This document shows, in pieces, positions 55,563 to 63,900 of a stretch of DNA of 64,000 bases (position 1 is the stretch's first letter; each line of letters opens with the position of its first letter). Location of the stretch: positions 1 to 64,000 of the forward strand of contig OZ242308.1 in the NCBI GenBank assembly GCA_965208015.1, given 5' to 3'. This DNA comes from Bin87 sp965208015. Lineage in GTDB: Bacteria > Chloroflexota > Dehalococcoidia > Lucifugimonadales > UBA3495. A program made the position numbers and the translations under genes. The notes under the pieces were generated by a model that was given only the letters and a program-made list of their open reading frames with translations, was not told the origin of the DNA and did not search any database.

Positions 55563-56267
55563 TCACAATGCGCTGGCGATGTCGCAGCCGAGGAACTGGC
55601 GTCCCGCCTGGTGGGCGGCGGTCATCACGGAGTAGCTGCCGGCCGCTGGGTCAAGCACCACGTCGCCGGGGTCGGTGACCGCCGTGATCAGGCGCGCCTG
55701 AAGGTTCACGGGTTTGGGGTGAACATTTTTGAGGCGTTGAACCTTCTCCGTAACGAAGTCGGGGATGTCGTCGTGTTGCCAGCCCGGCCCGACGCGCGTG
55801 GGCGGTTTCTGTAGGATGAACAGGTATTCCGCGAAGCGCCGAGTGCGGTAGCCCATGCCCATCCGTCTCTTGTTCCAAGTGACGAGATCCACGATCTCCA
55901 GTCCGCCATCTCCTAGCCAGGTTCCGACGCCTTTGCACAAATGAAACTTGTCGACCCACAGGAACAGGTGGCCGGACGGGATCAAGGCGGTCGAGATGCC
56001 TGCAATAAACTCGCCGATGGTCTCATCGTTCATCTGGAGCAGCTCCGAGCGTCGTCGTCCCCGGCTGACACCTTCGTTGCCGTAGCGCATCTTGTCCAGC
56101 ACGCCGCGGTACTGCGGGTCGAAGGTGCACAGCGGAATTGTTTCCGGTTCCAGCGCCGTCAGTAGTTCCCGACCGTCGCATTGGTTCCGCTGGTTGAGCG
56201 GCAGCGGCCAGTCGGCAGCCTGAGTTACGGCCGACTGGGGAAATTCGGTGGTCGAGGAGATGGTCAT
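55563..56267 (-). CDS. DNA methyltransferase, N4/N6 type (beta order)
   Basis: 235 residues. Motif IV is CTFDPQYRG (residues about 47-55), a DPPY variant with Gln in the second Pro position. Motif I comes last, VVLDPAAGSYSVMT (about 204-217), followed by FLGCDI, with HPKPVNL before it. That order is the beta class of S-adenosylmethionine-dependent adenine-N6 or cytosine-N4 methyltransferases. No specificity domain is obvious, as in small phage or orphan enzymes. The nearby PD-(D/E)XK nuclease (start at 57020) could be a partner, though the 150-bp gap and separate style make a classic restriction-modification pair unproven. Confidence 0.82.
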   Translation of the reverse strand: MTISSTTEFPQSAVTQAADWPLPLNQRNQCDGRELLTALEPETIPLCTFDPQYRGVLDKMRYGNEGVSRGRRRSELLQMNDETIGEFIAGISTALIPSGHLFLWVDKFHLCKGVGTWLGDGGLEIVDLVTWNKRRMGMGYRTRRFAEYLFILQKPPTRVGPGWQHDDIPDFVTEKVQRLKNVHPKPVNLQARLITAVTDPGDVVLDPAAGSYSVMTAAHQAGRQFLGCDIASAL

Positions 56268-56420
56268 GAGGCAACGACAAGGCCCAGAAGTTCGACCGCC
56301 ATTTCGGGTGTGCTCAAGCCTACGCGGGGGTTCGGTTCCCGCACAAGGCCGAGCTTCGGCCGCTTGACTGCTGGCTTTCAGAAGTCGGCAGTGGCACCGG
56401 TTTAGGGCTCGAAGGATTCC

Positions 56421-57020
56421 TCAACGCGCACGGGACAGTCTTCGGCCGTAATATCGCGGAACTGGCATTCCTGTGGTGACGGCACTCGTCTTGCCGGTTC
56501 GTCGGCGGATCAGCGCGCCGAGGTTCTGTATGAACTTCTCGTCCACGGCTTCCCCCGGAACGCGCACCGTGTGGTCCCGGTACGTGACTTGGCCGCGTAG
56601 CTTGGCGTTCCGGTAGTGTTGCAGCGCCTTGGGAACGGCATACAGGTAAATCATGACCTGCACGGCGTGGCTGGGGCTGTCGTGGCCAGTCTTGGCGTCG
56701 ACGATGACGGCGTTGTCTTCGCGATGGGCGATGATGTCGGGTCGGCCGGCCAGCGTCGCCGTCCTGCCGCGGAGTTCAAACCGGTTCTGCGCCTCGACGT
56801 TGACGTCGTAGCCGCCGACTTCCCAGTTGGCTCTGCGCTCATTGAGCAGCGCGGTGTGGTCGAGCAGCCATTGTGCCTGGTTGAAGTCGGACGTGACCTT
56901 GGCCCAGTCTTGGTGGTGTGCTTTGAACCAGATGGCCCACTCGCAGGAGTTCTCGCCGGTGAGCAGGCGGGGCAGCCAGGTAGCCCAGAGGTAGGGGTGT
57001 TCGCGTTGAGCGGCGGGCAT
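56421..57020 (-). CDS. PD-(D/E)XK nuclease, frame-shifted at 3' end
   Basis: 199 residues. The nuclease core is clear: GRPD with D95, VIVDAK with D108 and K110, and HAVQVMIYLYA with Q121, the RecB/Cas4-type QxxxY motif. The annotated tail TTGMPVPRYYGRRL is out of frame. Dropping one G near 56477 gives ECQFRDITAEDC then PVRVEESFEP and a TAA at 56402-56404. This resembles the Cys-containing iron-sulphur tail of RecB/Cas4-like enzymes, although the second Cys of the usual C..C pair is Arg. The gene is either recently broken or carries a sequencing error. Role inferred: DNA end processing in a mobile or phage context. Confidence 0.78.
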   Translation of the reverse strand: MPAAQREHPYLWATWLPRLLTGENSCEWAIWFKAHHQDWAKVTSDFNQAQWLLDHTALLNERRANWEVGGYDVNVEAQNRFELRGRTATLAGRPDIIAHREDNAVIVDAKTGHDSPSHAVQVMIYLYAVPKALQHYRNAKLRGQVTYRDHTVRVPGEAVDEKFIQNLGALIRRRTGKTSAVTTGMPVPRYYGRRLSRAR

Positions 57021-57341
57021 GTTGGGAGCTCTCGGCGTCGGTCGTTGGGGATACCTCCAGTTTATCGGCGCCAGAGTCGCAACCGCTATGGGCTTGCTGT
57101 CATCAGTTTTGTAGGGCGGTCCCGGATAGTGTCGGTTTTCTCCCCCAGGGCCCTCGTGTCTTTGCCGTCATCGTCAGGGATGGACAGGGGTGTGCGCGAC
57201 GTGGTTGATCTTTTGCGACGGCCTGCCGGCGTCCAGCGCCCGTTGTCGACCGCTCGTCTCGCCAATTTCCACAGGCGCCTTCATGAAGGAGCCCGTGCTT
57301 TTTCAAGCCGTGAACATGAACTTGCCACCGGCAGTAGGCTT
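57021..57341. other. Intergenic DNA, perhaps one tiny ORF
   Basis: Between the nuclease start and the zinc-ribbon stop. A 36-codon minus-strand frame (57174-57284, MKAPVEIGETSGRQRALDAG...) looks protein-like but lacks a ribosome site. Nothing else is supported. Confidence 0.35.
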
Positions 57342-58256
57342 CTAGCCTCTTCCCTGCATGTGCAGGGGCAGTTTTTCATGCTGGGCGCGGTCGTTGAAGT
57401 CGCTGTCGTAGGCCTCGGGCGGTGCGCCCATTTCTTTGAGACAATCCGTGCAGAACCGTTTGGCGGCTGGCGTGGGTCCGTCGCAACGCCAGCAGGGTAA
57501 TGAGCCATCCACCTTCGGTGTGTTGGCGTCCGTCGCGGCGGGCGTGTACTTGGGCTGGTTGCCCGCGGTTGGCGCGTCCTTTGGTATTTCGCGTCGCGTT
57601 GTTGGCGGCAGGGGCTTGAATATCCGGACCGGGTTGGGGCCGGTGGTCCAGTCCTGGTGGCGGTATCCGGTGATGCCCTTTGCACAGCGGGAACACTGGC
57701 TGTAGGCCGCGTACTTCGTGTTGCCGCACTGGCAATCGTCCATCGGGCAGTCGGGAGAGACCTGTGCCTGTTGGTCGATGTACCCTTCTGCGATGGCGCA
57801 TCCGGTGCAGTAGGTGAACGCCGGTCTCTTTCCGTCGCCGCAGTTGGGGCAGGGTTCCTCGCCGAGTTCAACGCTGACTCCCAGGACGCCGCGCTGGACG
57901 GCGCAGGGCTTGCAGTGGCTGGTGTTGGCCAGCTTGTTGCGGCCGCACTGGCACCTCGTGGAGCCGTAGTTCGGAGGCGATTGCTCTCCCGACAGAGCGT
58001 TCAGCAGGCTCTGCATGGTGGCTTGGTCGATCAAGCCCGCTTCGTGGGCGCAGGTGGGACAGCGGGGCGCCGTCGGGAATTTTTTCGCCCCGCACTGGCA
58101 GGTGGTCTGGCCGTAGCCGTTGCTGGGACGGTGCCCGATCTGGTTGGTGAAGTAGCGGTGTTGCAGGTTGCCCGAGCGGTGGTTGACGTTTCGGATTTCG
58201 CTCAGGAGGCTGGATATTCCGTCATCGGTAGGCGCACCGTTTTGCTGGTCTGCCAT
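57342..58256 (-). CDS. Protein with five tandem zinc ribbons
   Basis: 304 residues from the ATG at 58256, which has GGAGG 6 nt upstream; an in-frame ATG at 58292 lacks one. Five C-X1-2-C...C-X2-C knuckles: CQCGAKKF..CPTC, CQCGRNKL..CKPC, CPNCGDGK..CTGC, CQCGNTKY..CSRC and CWRCDGPT..CTDC. Each of the first three is followed by a short helix-like stretch (AHEAGLID, AVQRGVLG, AIAEGYID). The linker before the fifth is proline-rich. No enzymatic domain is seen. Tandem ribbons usually bind nucleic acid or proteins. Family not recognised; neighbours (nuclease, methyltransferase) point to a DNA-linked accessory role. Confidence 0.75.
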   Translation of the reverse strand: MADQQNGAPTDDGISSLLSEIRNVNHRSGNLQHRYFTNQIGHRPSNGYGQTTCQCGAKKFPTAPRCPTCAHEAGLIDQATMQSLLNALSGEQSPPNYGSTRCQCGRNKLANTSHCKPCAVQRGVLGVSVELGEEPCPNCGDGKRPAFTYCTGCAIAEGYIDQQAQVSPDCPMDDCQCGNTKYAAYSQCSRCAKGITGYRHQDWTTGPNPVRIFKPLPPTTRREIPKDAPTAGNQPKYTPAATDANTPKVDGSLPCWRCDGPTPAAKRFCTDCLKEMGAPPEAYDSDFNDRAQHEKLPLHMQGRG

Positions 58257-58663
58257 GGCGGGCCTCCGTTTGACGTGAAGGTGGTGCGACACCCGTTGGC
58301 CGGCGTCGCTGGGCCGGTTCGTGCGGGTGGCAGTGCTACGGCCCGGCTTGTCCGGTTATTGGCTCAGAGGACTTCACGTTGGTCAGATCCGTTCCTCAAA
58401 TGATTGAGCGGCCTGCTGTGGGGCCGCTGCTTTGCCAAGCCGAGCCTTGCCCTGCCAAGTCGTGACGACTTTATCAACTTGATGGGCGCTGGCGCAACTG
58501 CGGTCGCGTCAGCCAAGGTCTTTCGATCACCGACAGCCGGCCCCGGCCAAGGCCAGCGGACGTGATGGTGGAACGGCGTGTCGAAGCATGGCGGTAGCGA
58601 TGTAGGTTTCTCCAGCAAATCGGATCACACTCGAGAGCGAAACCGCCTAAGGCTCCTGGTTGG
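58257..58663. other. Intergenic DNA, no gene seen
   Basis: About 400 bp upstream of the zinc-ribbon gene and downstream of the SRAP gene. A GCGGCC-N8-GGCCGC stem near 58410 is the only structure noted, without a T-run. Confidence 0.45.
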
Positions 58664-59341
58664 TTACAGCAGCCGGGGTGAGGCTGCCACGGCTGGGGCA
58701 ATGAGCGGCGGGCCATTGACGCCGGCCCGGTTGACCGCGCCCGATACGGGTCGCGCTGCCAGGTCCGGCCACTCTTTCGGAACCAGCAGGTCCTGGAGCG
58801 TTTCCAGCCTGGCTTCGGGGTCGAGCCAAGCGTCGTATTCGTCATCGGACAGCACGACGGGCATCCGGTGGTGTATGGGCGCCATCAGCGAGTTGGGCGC
58901 GCAGGTGATAACGCACGCTGCCGCGTCAGGTCCGGCGTTGTAGATGCCGGCGAGGGCGAAAGGGAGTTCGTCGGCGCGATGAATCCACAGGGGAGTCCTG
59001 ACGCCGCTCTCGTTGCGCCACTCGTAGAAGCCGTTGATGGGAACCAGGCAGCGGCGCTGGGCAAAGGCTGCGCGGAAGGCGGGACGCTCGGTCAGCGTCT
59101 CGCTCCGGGCATTGAACAGCGGGCGAGAAGAACCGCCGTTGCTGCCCCGACGACTGTACGTGAAGCCCCAGCGCATGATGTCCGCCCTGCGTCGGTCGTC
59201 CTCCGCCGTTACCACCAGAACCGGGGTCGTGGGCGCCATGTTCCAGGAAGGTTGGTAGGCTCCCTCGACCAGGCCGGGGTCGAACCGGAACTGGGATGCC
59301 AGGTCTCCCAGCTCGGCGAACAGACTGATTCTTCCGCACAT
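58664..59341 (-). CDS. SRAP/YedK-HMCES family protein
   Basis: 225 residues. Begins MCGR, so Cys2 becomes the N-terminal nucleophile after Met removal. N77 (FNARSE), E107 (GFYEW) and H158 (HHRMPVVL) complete the conserved site. The family shields abasic sites in single-stranded DNA by forming a thiazolidine DNA-protein crosslink, and it is often encoded beside SOS mutagenesis genes. It is divergent from the ImuB-like gene across a 138-bp region with two dyads, so the two sides are probably co-regulated. Confidence 0.93.
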   Translation of the reverse strand: MCGRISLFAELGDLASQFRFDPGLVEGAYQPSWNMAPTTPVLVVTAEDDRRRADIMRWGFTYSRRGSNGGSSRPLFNARSETLTERPAFRAAFAQRRCLVPINGFYEWRNESGVRTPLWIHRADELPFALAGIYNAGPDAAACVITCAPNSLMAPIHHRMPVVLSDDEYDAWLDPEARLETLQDLLVPKEWPDLAARPVSGAVNRAGVNGPPLIAPAVAASPRLL

Positions 59342-59392
59342 GAAACTGCCTTAACGAGTGGTCATTTCAGACGCTGCCCTGGTTACAGGACG

Positions 59393-59424
59393 CTGGCAAT
59401 GGTAGCACGGGAAGCGATTGCCAG
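59393..59424. promoter_or_regulatory. Inverted repeat in the SRAP/ImuB divergent promoter
   Basis: CTGGCAAT-N16-ATTGCCAG, perfect 8-bp arms, near the centre of the intergenic region. A candidate operator for an SOS-type repressor; no standard LexA box (GAAC-N4-GTTC or CTGT-N8-ACAG) is seen. Confidence 0.5.
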
Positions 59425-59460
59425 TTTGATGACAGCAGGCCGTTGCAGATCGCACGGGCG

Positions 59461-59471
59461 TGCTAATAGCA
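59461..59471. promoter_or_regulatory. TGCTA-A-TAGCA dyad before the ImuB start
   Basis: Perfect 5-bp arms, 8 bp before the ATG at 59480. The half-site TAGCACG (59403-59409) is the reverse complement of CGTGCTA (59459-59465), so the motif recurs in the region and could be a regulator half-site. Confidence 0.45.
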
Positions 59472-59479
59472 TCGTCGTC

Positions 59480-60907
59480 ATGAACTTTTTGAATGACGGC
59501 AGGCTCACCGGCTGCCTGCTGGTCACCCACCTTCCAGTCAAGGCAGAGCTGCAACGCCGGCCGGAAGTGATCGGTCGTCCGTTGATCATCACCAGCGGCG
59601 AAAATACACGTCCGGCGGTGTTGGACGCCTCTGCTGAGGCGCACGGCATAACCGTTGGGCAGACCGTCGCCGAAGCCCTTTCCCGTTGCCAGGGTGCCGT
59701 TACGCTGCCGGTTGACGCCGGCTACTTGTCCGCAGTGAACGACGCCGTGCTGGCGGCGCTGTGCGACGTGGTTCCCTCAGTGGAAGCGGCCGGCTGGGGC
59801 GTGTTCTACCTGGATCTGACGGGGATGGCCGGCATGTACGGCGGGACGAACGGACTGGCTGACGCGATCCTGTCTACAGGTGAGGAATGGCTGCGTCCGC
59901 GCTTGGGCATCGGGACGGGCAAGTTCCCCGCCTACTGCGCGGCGGCACAGGCGGAGGCCAGAGGGTGGAAACACGTTCCCACCGACGCAGCGAGGTGGCT
60001 GGCGCCGCTTCCGGCGTCTTGGCTGCCCCTAAACGGTGTCGCGTTGGCCCGTCTGGAAGATTTCGGCGTCCGCACGCTGGGTGACGTGGCGAAAGTTCCG
60101 GCGGCGTCACTCGCGGAGTTCATGGGGCCGGATGGGATCCTAGTCTGGCAATTGGCACAGGGAATGGACCTTGACCCGGTGGTTCCCACGCCGTTGCCGG
60201 AACGGCTCTCGGAACGGCTGGAGTTTCCGTTCCCGGTGGACACGGTTCCGGCCATCGAGACCGGCATCGGGTCGCTGACGGAGCGGCTGTGGCGCTCGGC
60301 GTCTCTCCGGGCGCGCTGCGTGGGTGAGGCCACCATTCAAGGTGAATTGCTTTCCGGCGGTGATTGGCGTTTCCAGCGAGTGCTGCGGCATCCCGCCGGG
60401 TCGGCAGATGCTTTGACCCGTTCCCTGCTGGCCGGATTGGGCGCAAGGGATGGCTCCGGCAGCAGCCGCTGGCCCGACGCTCCTCTGCTGGACCTTGCGC
60501 TCACCGTCGGCGCTCTCACTGCCGAAACCGGACGTCAGGCCACCATCTGGCAGCGGGAACGCGTTTCCGATGTCGGCCTTGTCGCTGGCGTGGAACGTCT
60601 CGCTGCCATGGTTCCGCGATCTGCGATGCCCGAGCGGCGGTGGGCCTTGGGTGCGTCGCTGGCGCCGCTCAATCTGCCGGCCAAAGCGTCGGTTGAGGCC
60701 GTGGGCGGGGCTCCCCGCCGAGTTCGGACCCACGGCGGGCGCTGGCGGCCGGTGGAGCAGGTGGTTGACCTGTGGGAGGTCGAAACCGAGTGGTGGACGC
60801 CGGAGCCGGTGAACCGGCGCTACTGGCGGCTCGCACTGGCCGACGGCGGCCTGCTGACGGTGTACCGCGACCTGGCTACCGGTCAGTGGTTCCGGCAGGG
60901 TTATTGA
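59480..60907 (+). CDS. ImuB-like Y-family polymerase homologue, inactive site
   Basis: 475 residues. The ATG at 59480 is chosen because longer versions run into the SRAP gene. The Y-family fold is recognisable, but the first catalytic Asp region is VTHLPVKAEL instead of DMDxFFA. The SxDE motif is replaced by GWGVFYLDL (Gly107-Val108 where Asp-Glu should be). The finger/palm and helix-hairpin-helix (LARLEDFGVRTLGDVAKVPA) and little-finger parts follow. The end, RRYWRLALADGGLLTVYRDL..GQWF, matches the C-terminal motif of ImuB-type proteins. ImuB is a non-catalytic adaptor that ties DnaE2 to the beta clamp; no clear clamp-binding motif was identified. It ends 1 nt before dnaE2, so the genes are coupled. 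Confidence 0.85.
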   Translation: MNFLNDGRLTGCLLVTHLPVKAELQRRPEVIGRPLIITSGENTRPAVLDASAEAHGITVGQTVAEALSRCQGAVTLPVDAGYLSAVNDAVLAALCDVVPSVEAAGWGVFYLDLTGMAGMYGGTNGLADAILSTGEEWLRPRLGIGTGKFPAYCAAAQAEARGWKHVPTDAARWLAPLPASWLPLNGVALARLEDFGVRTLGDVAKVPAASLAEFMGPDGILVWQLAQGMDLDPVVPTPLPERLSERLEFPFPVDTVPAIETGIGSLTERLWRSASLRARCVGEATIQGELLSGGDWRFQRVLRHPAGSADALTRSLLAGLGARDGSGSSRWPDAPLLDLALTVGALTAETGRQATIWQRERVSDVGLVAGVERLAAMVPRSAMPERRWALGASLAPLNLPAKASVEAVGGAPRRVRTHGGRWRPVEQVVDLWEVETEWWTPEPVNRRYWRLALADGGLLTVYRDLATGQWFRQGY

Positions 60908-60908
60908 C

Positions 60909-63900
60909 GTGATCCGCATTGCCGATTACGTGGAGTTGCGGGGACACAGTTGGTACAGCTTCGGCGCCGGCGCCTCTTCCACCGCCGAGTTGGTGGAGCG
61001 GGCCGCCGGGCTGGAATATCCGGCTCTGGGGTTGACCGACGCGTCTAACCTGTGCGGGGCGCTGGAGTTCAGCCGGCAGTGCCTGGAGGGCGGCGTTCAT
61101 CCCATCCTCGGCGTGGACCTGACGGCGCGTGATTCGGAGGGAGACGGCGTTGTTTCCTTCATCGCTGAGACTGGGCACGGCTACGCCAATCTGTGCCGGT
61201 TGGTGTCCTTGGCCCACGTGACCGCCAGCCGGACCGAGCCGGTCCTGGACGCCCGCCTCCTGGAATCCCACGCGGACGGGTTGATCGTCCTGCTGGGCGC
61301 GCCTGATGGCGTTGTGACTCGTCTGGTTCAGGGTGGTGAGTGGGCGAAAGCGCAAGCGCTGGTGGAGCGTTACCGCGGCTGGCTCGGACGTTCGCAGGTG
61401 TTCCTTGAATTGCAGCAGCACTTGGCCTACGGGGATACCGCGCGCAACAAGCGGCTGCGCGAACTGGCGGAGCGTTGCGGGGTGGCAACCGTCGCCACCA
61501 ACGAGCCGTGGTATCACTGCCGAGGTCGGGCCCGGCTTCATGACGCGCTCACTGCCGTCCGGCTCAACCGTTCGTTGTCCGATGTTCGGGACCAGCTCAA
61601 GGTCAACAGCCAGTACTGGTTGAAGCCGCGGCCTGAGATGGCGGCCCTGTTCCGTCGCTACCCGGACGCTGTCGCCAACACTCGCGCCATCGCCGAGCGT
61701 TGCTCCGGCTTCAGCCTGCCGGAGTTCCTGCATGGCCGCTACGCCTACCCGGACTGTCCCGTGCCGCGGGGCTACGACGCGCACTCCTGGCTGCGCCGCC
61801 TGTGCGAGGAAGCAGCGGCCCGGCGCTATGGACGGATTGACCGCAGAGTCAGGGAGCGGCTGGATGAGGAGTTCGACCTGATCGGACGGCACGGTCTGGC
61901 CGGGTTCTTCTTGGTCTATCACCGCATCGTGGAGCTGGCTCGCGAGTGCATGCTGGAGCTGGGCTACGGCCACTCGGAAACGCCCCTGGAATGGCTGCCG
62001 CCGGGTCGGGGACGGGGTTCCTCGGTTTCAATGCTGGTCGGCTACCTCATCGGCCTTTCCCACGTTGACCCGGTGGAATACGGCTTGGCCCTGGACCGTT
62101 TCCTGTCCTCCGAAACCGCTGTGCTGCCCGACATCGACCTGGACTTCCCCCGGAACATCCGGGAACGCCTCATCCTGAGGGTGATCGAAGAATGGGGCTG
62201 GGACCACGCCGCGCTGGCCGGCATGATGCCTACCTACAAGGGACGCGGCATCGTGCGCGACCTGGGCAGGGCGCTGGGCCTGCCGTCAGATGAGGTGGCC
62301 ACCCTGGCCCGGAGCCTGGAGACCGATTCACCTGCCGAGTTGTCCATTTCGCCCACTCTGCTGGCCCGGTGCGACCGTCCCGGCTGGCGAGACCTGCTGG
62401 GTTTGTCGCAGCAGCTGGCCGGTTTCCCCAAAGGGTTGGCCCAGCACCCCGGCGGGATGCTGGTGTCGTCAACGCCTCTCACCAACCTCATGCCGGTGCA
62501 ACCCTCGGCCATCGAAGGTCGCTACGTGGCCCACTGGGACAAGGACAGCATTGACGACGCCGGCGTGCTCAAGATTGACCTGCTGGCCCTCGGCGCCTTG
62601 TCCCAGATGCAGCAGGCGGTGCGACTGGTGAGGGACCGCGCCGGTGTCGAACCCGACCTGAGCCGCATCAACTATCGGGATCCGGAGGTGTTTGCCGATC
62701 TGGGTCGGGGCGACACCGTGGGCGTCTTCCAGGTGGAGTCCGCCGCCCAGATGCAGACCATTGTCAGGATGCGGCCGGAGAACATCTACGAGTTGGCGCT
62801 GGAGGTGGCCGCGGTACGCCCCGGCGTGGGCGCCAACGACGGAGTGGCCGAGTTCCTGCGCCGCCGAGAGGGCATGGACTGGGCCTACGACCACCCCCTG
62901 GAGCGAAACGCGCTGGAACGATCCATGGGGGTGATCATGTTCCAGGACCAGGTGGTGCAGCTGGGCATGGACGTGGGCGGTTTCACCGCCGCCGAGGCCG
63001 ACCGGATGCGCCGCGCCTTCGGACGCCGCGACGGGCAGCGACTGGTCGCTCAGTACCGGGAGCGGTTCATCGGAGGCGCCGCAGAGCGCGGAATTCCGCC
63101 GGACACTGCTGAGATAATCTTCGGCAAGTTCAACCCGCACTATATGTTCCCCGAGGGCCACGCGGTGGCCTTCGCTTTCACCGCCTACCAGATGGCGTGG
63201 CTGCGTCGCTATCACCCGCTGGAGTTCTTCGTCGCCCTGTTCAACGAGCAGCCCATGGGCTTCTGGGACCTCGACACTCTGAAGCAGGACGCCCGCCGGC
63301 TGGGGCTTCGCGTAGCCCATCCCGATGTGAACCGCTCCGCACTGCTCTGCACCGTCGAGGGCGACGATGTCCTGCGCCTGGGGTTGACCTTCGTCAAGGG
63401 AATCGATAACCGCCTGGGAGAGACGGTGCTGCGGGCGAGAGACGCGGGGTCATTCGCCGACCTGTCGGACCTGCTGGCCCGGTCGGGCTTGTCTCGGGAG
63501 GCGTTGGAGAACCTGGCGCGTGCCGGCGCCATGGACGCGCTGCCCAACTGCGCGGACCGGCGGAGCGTTCTCTGGCAGGTGGGAGCCGGCTACGTTTCGG
63601 GCGTGCGCCGAGGCCAGTTGGCCCTGCCGCTACCCGCTGCCAGTGCGCCGGAGGCTCTGGCCGGAACGTCCCGCGCCCGTCGGATGCTGGGCGAGTACGC
63701 CATGCTGGGCCTCTGCCCCGATGGTCACGTGATGGAGCTGCTGCGGCCTCAGCTGGGACCGGAGGTGCTGACCAGCGATGGTCTGCTGGGCTGTCGCGAC
63801 GGCGACGTGGTGCGCGTGGCCGGCCGGGTGGTACGCCGGCAACGTCCCCTGGCGGCCGCGGTGTTCCTGACCCTGGAGGACGAATTCGGGCTGATTCCTC

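Noticed and set aside
55563..57020. Classic restriction-modification pair
   Set aside because: The nuclease is of RecB/Cas4 type rather than a known restriction enzyme and has no specificity domain; pairing is only positional.
57174..57284. 36-codon minus-strand ORF MKAPVEIGETSGRQ...
   Set aside because: Protein-like but no ribosome site and no relative known to me; not enough to call a gene.
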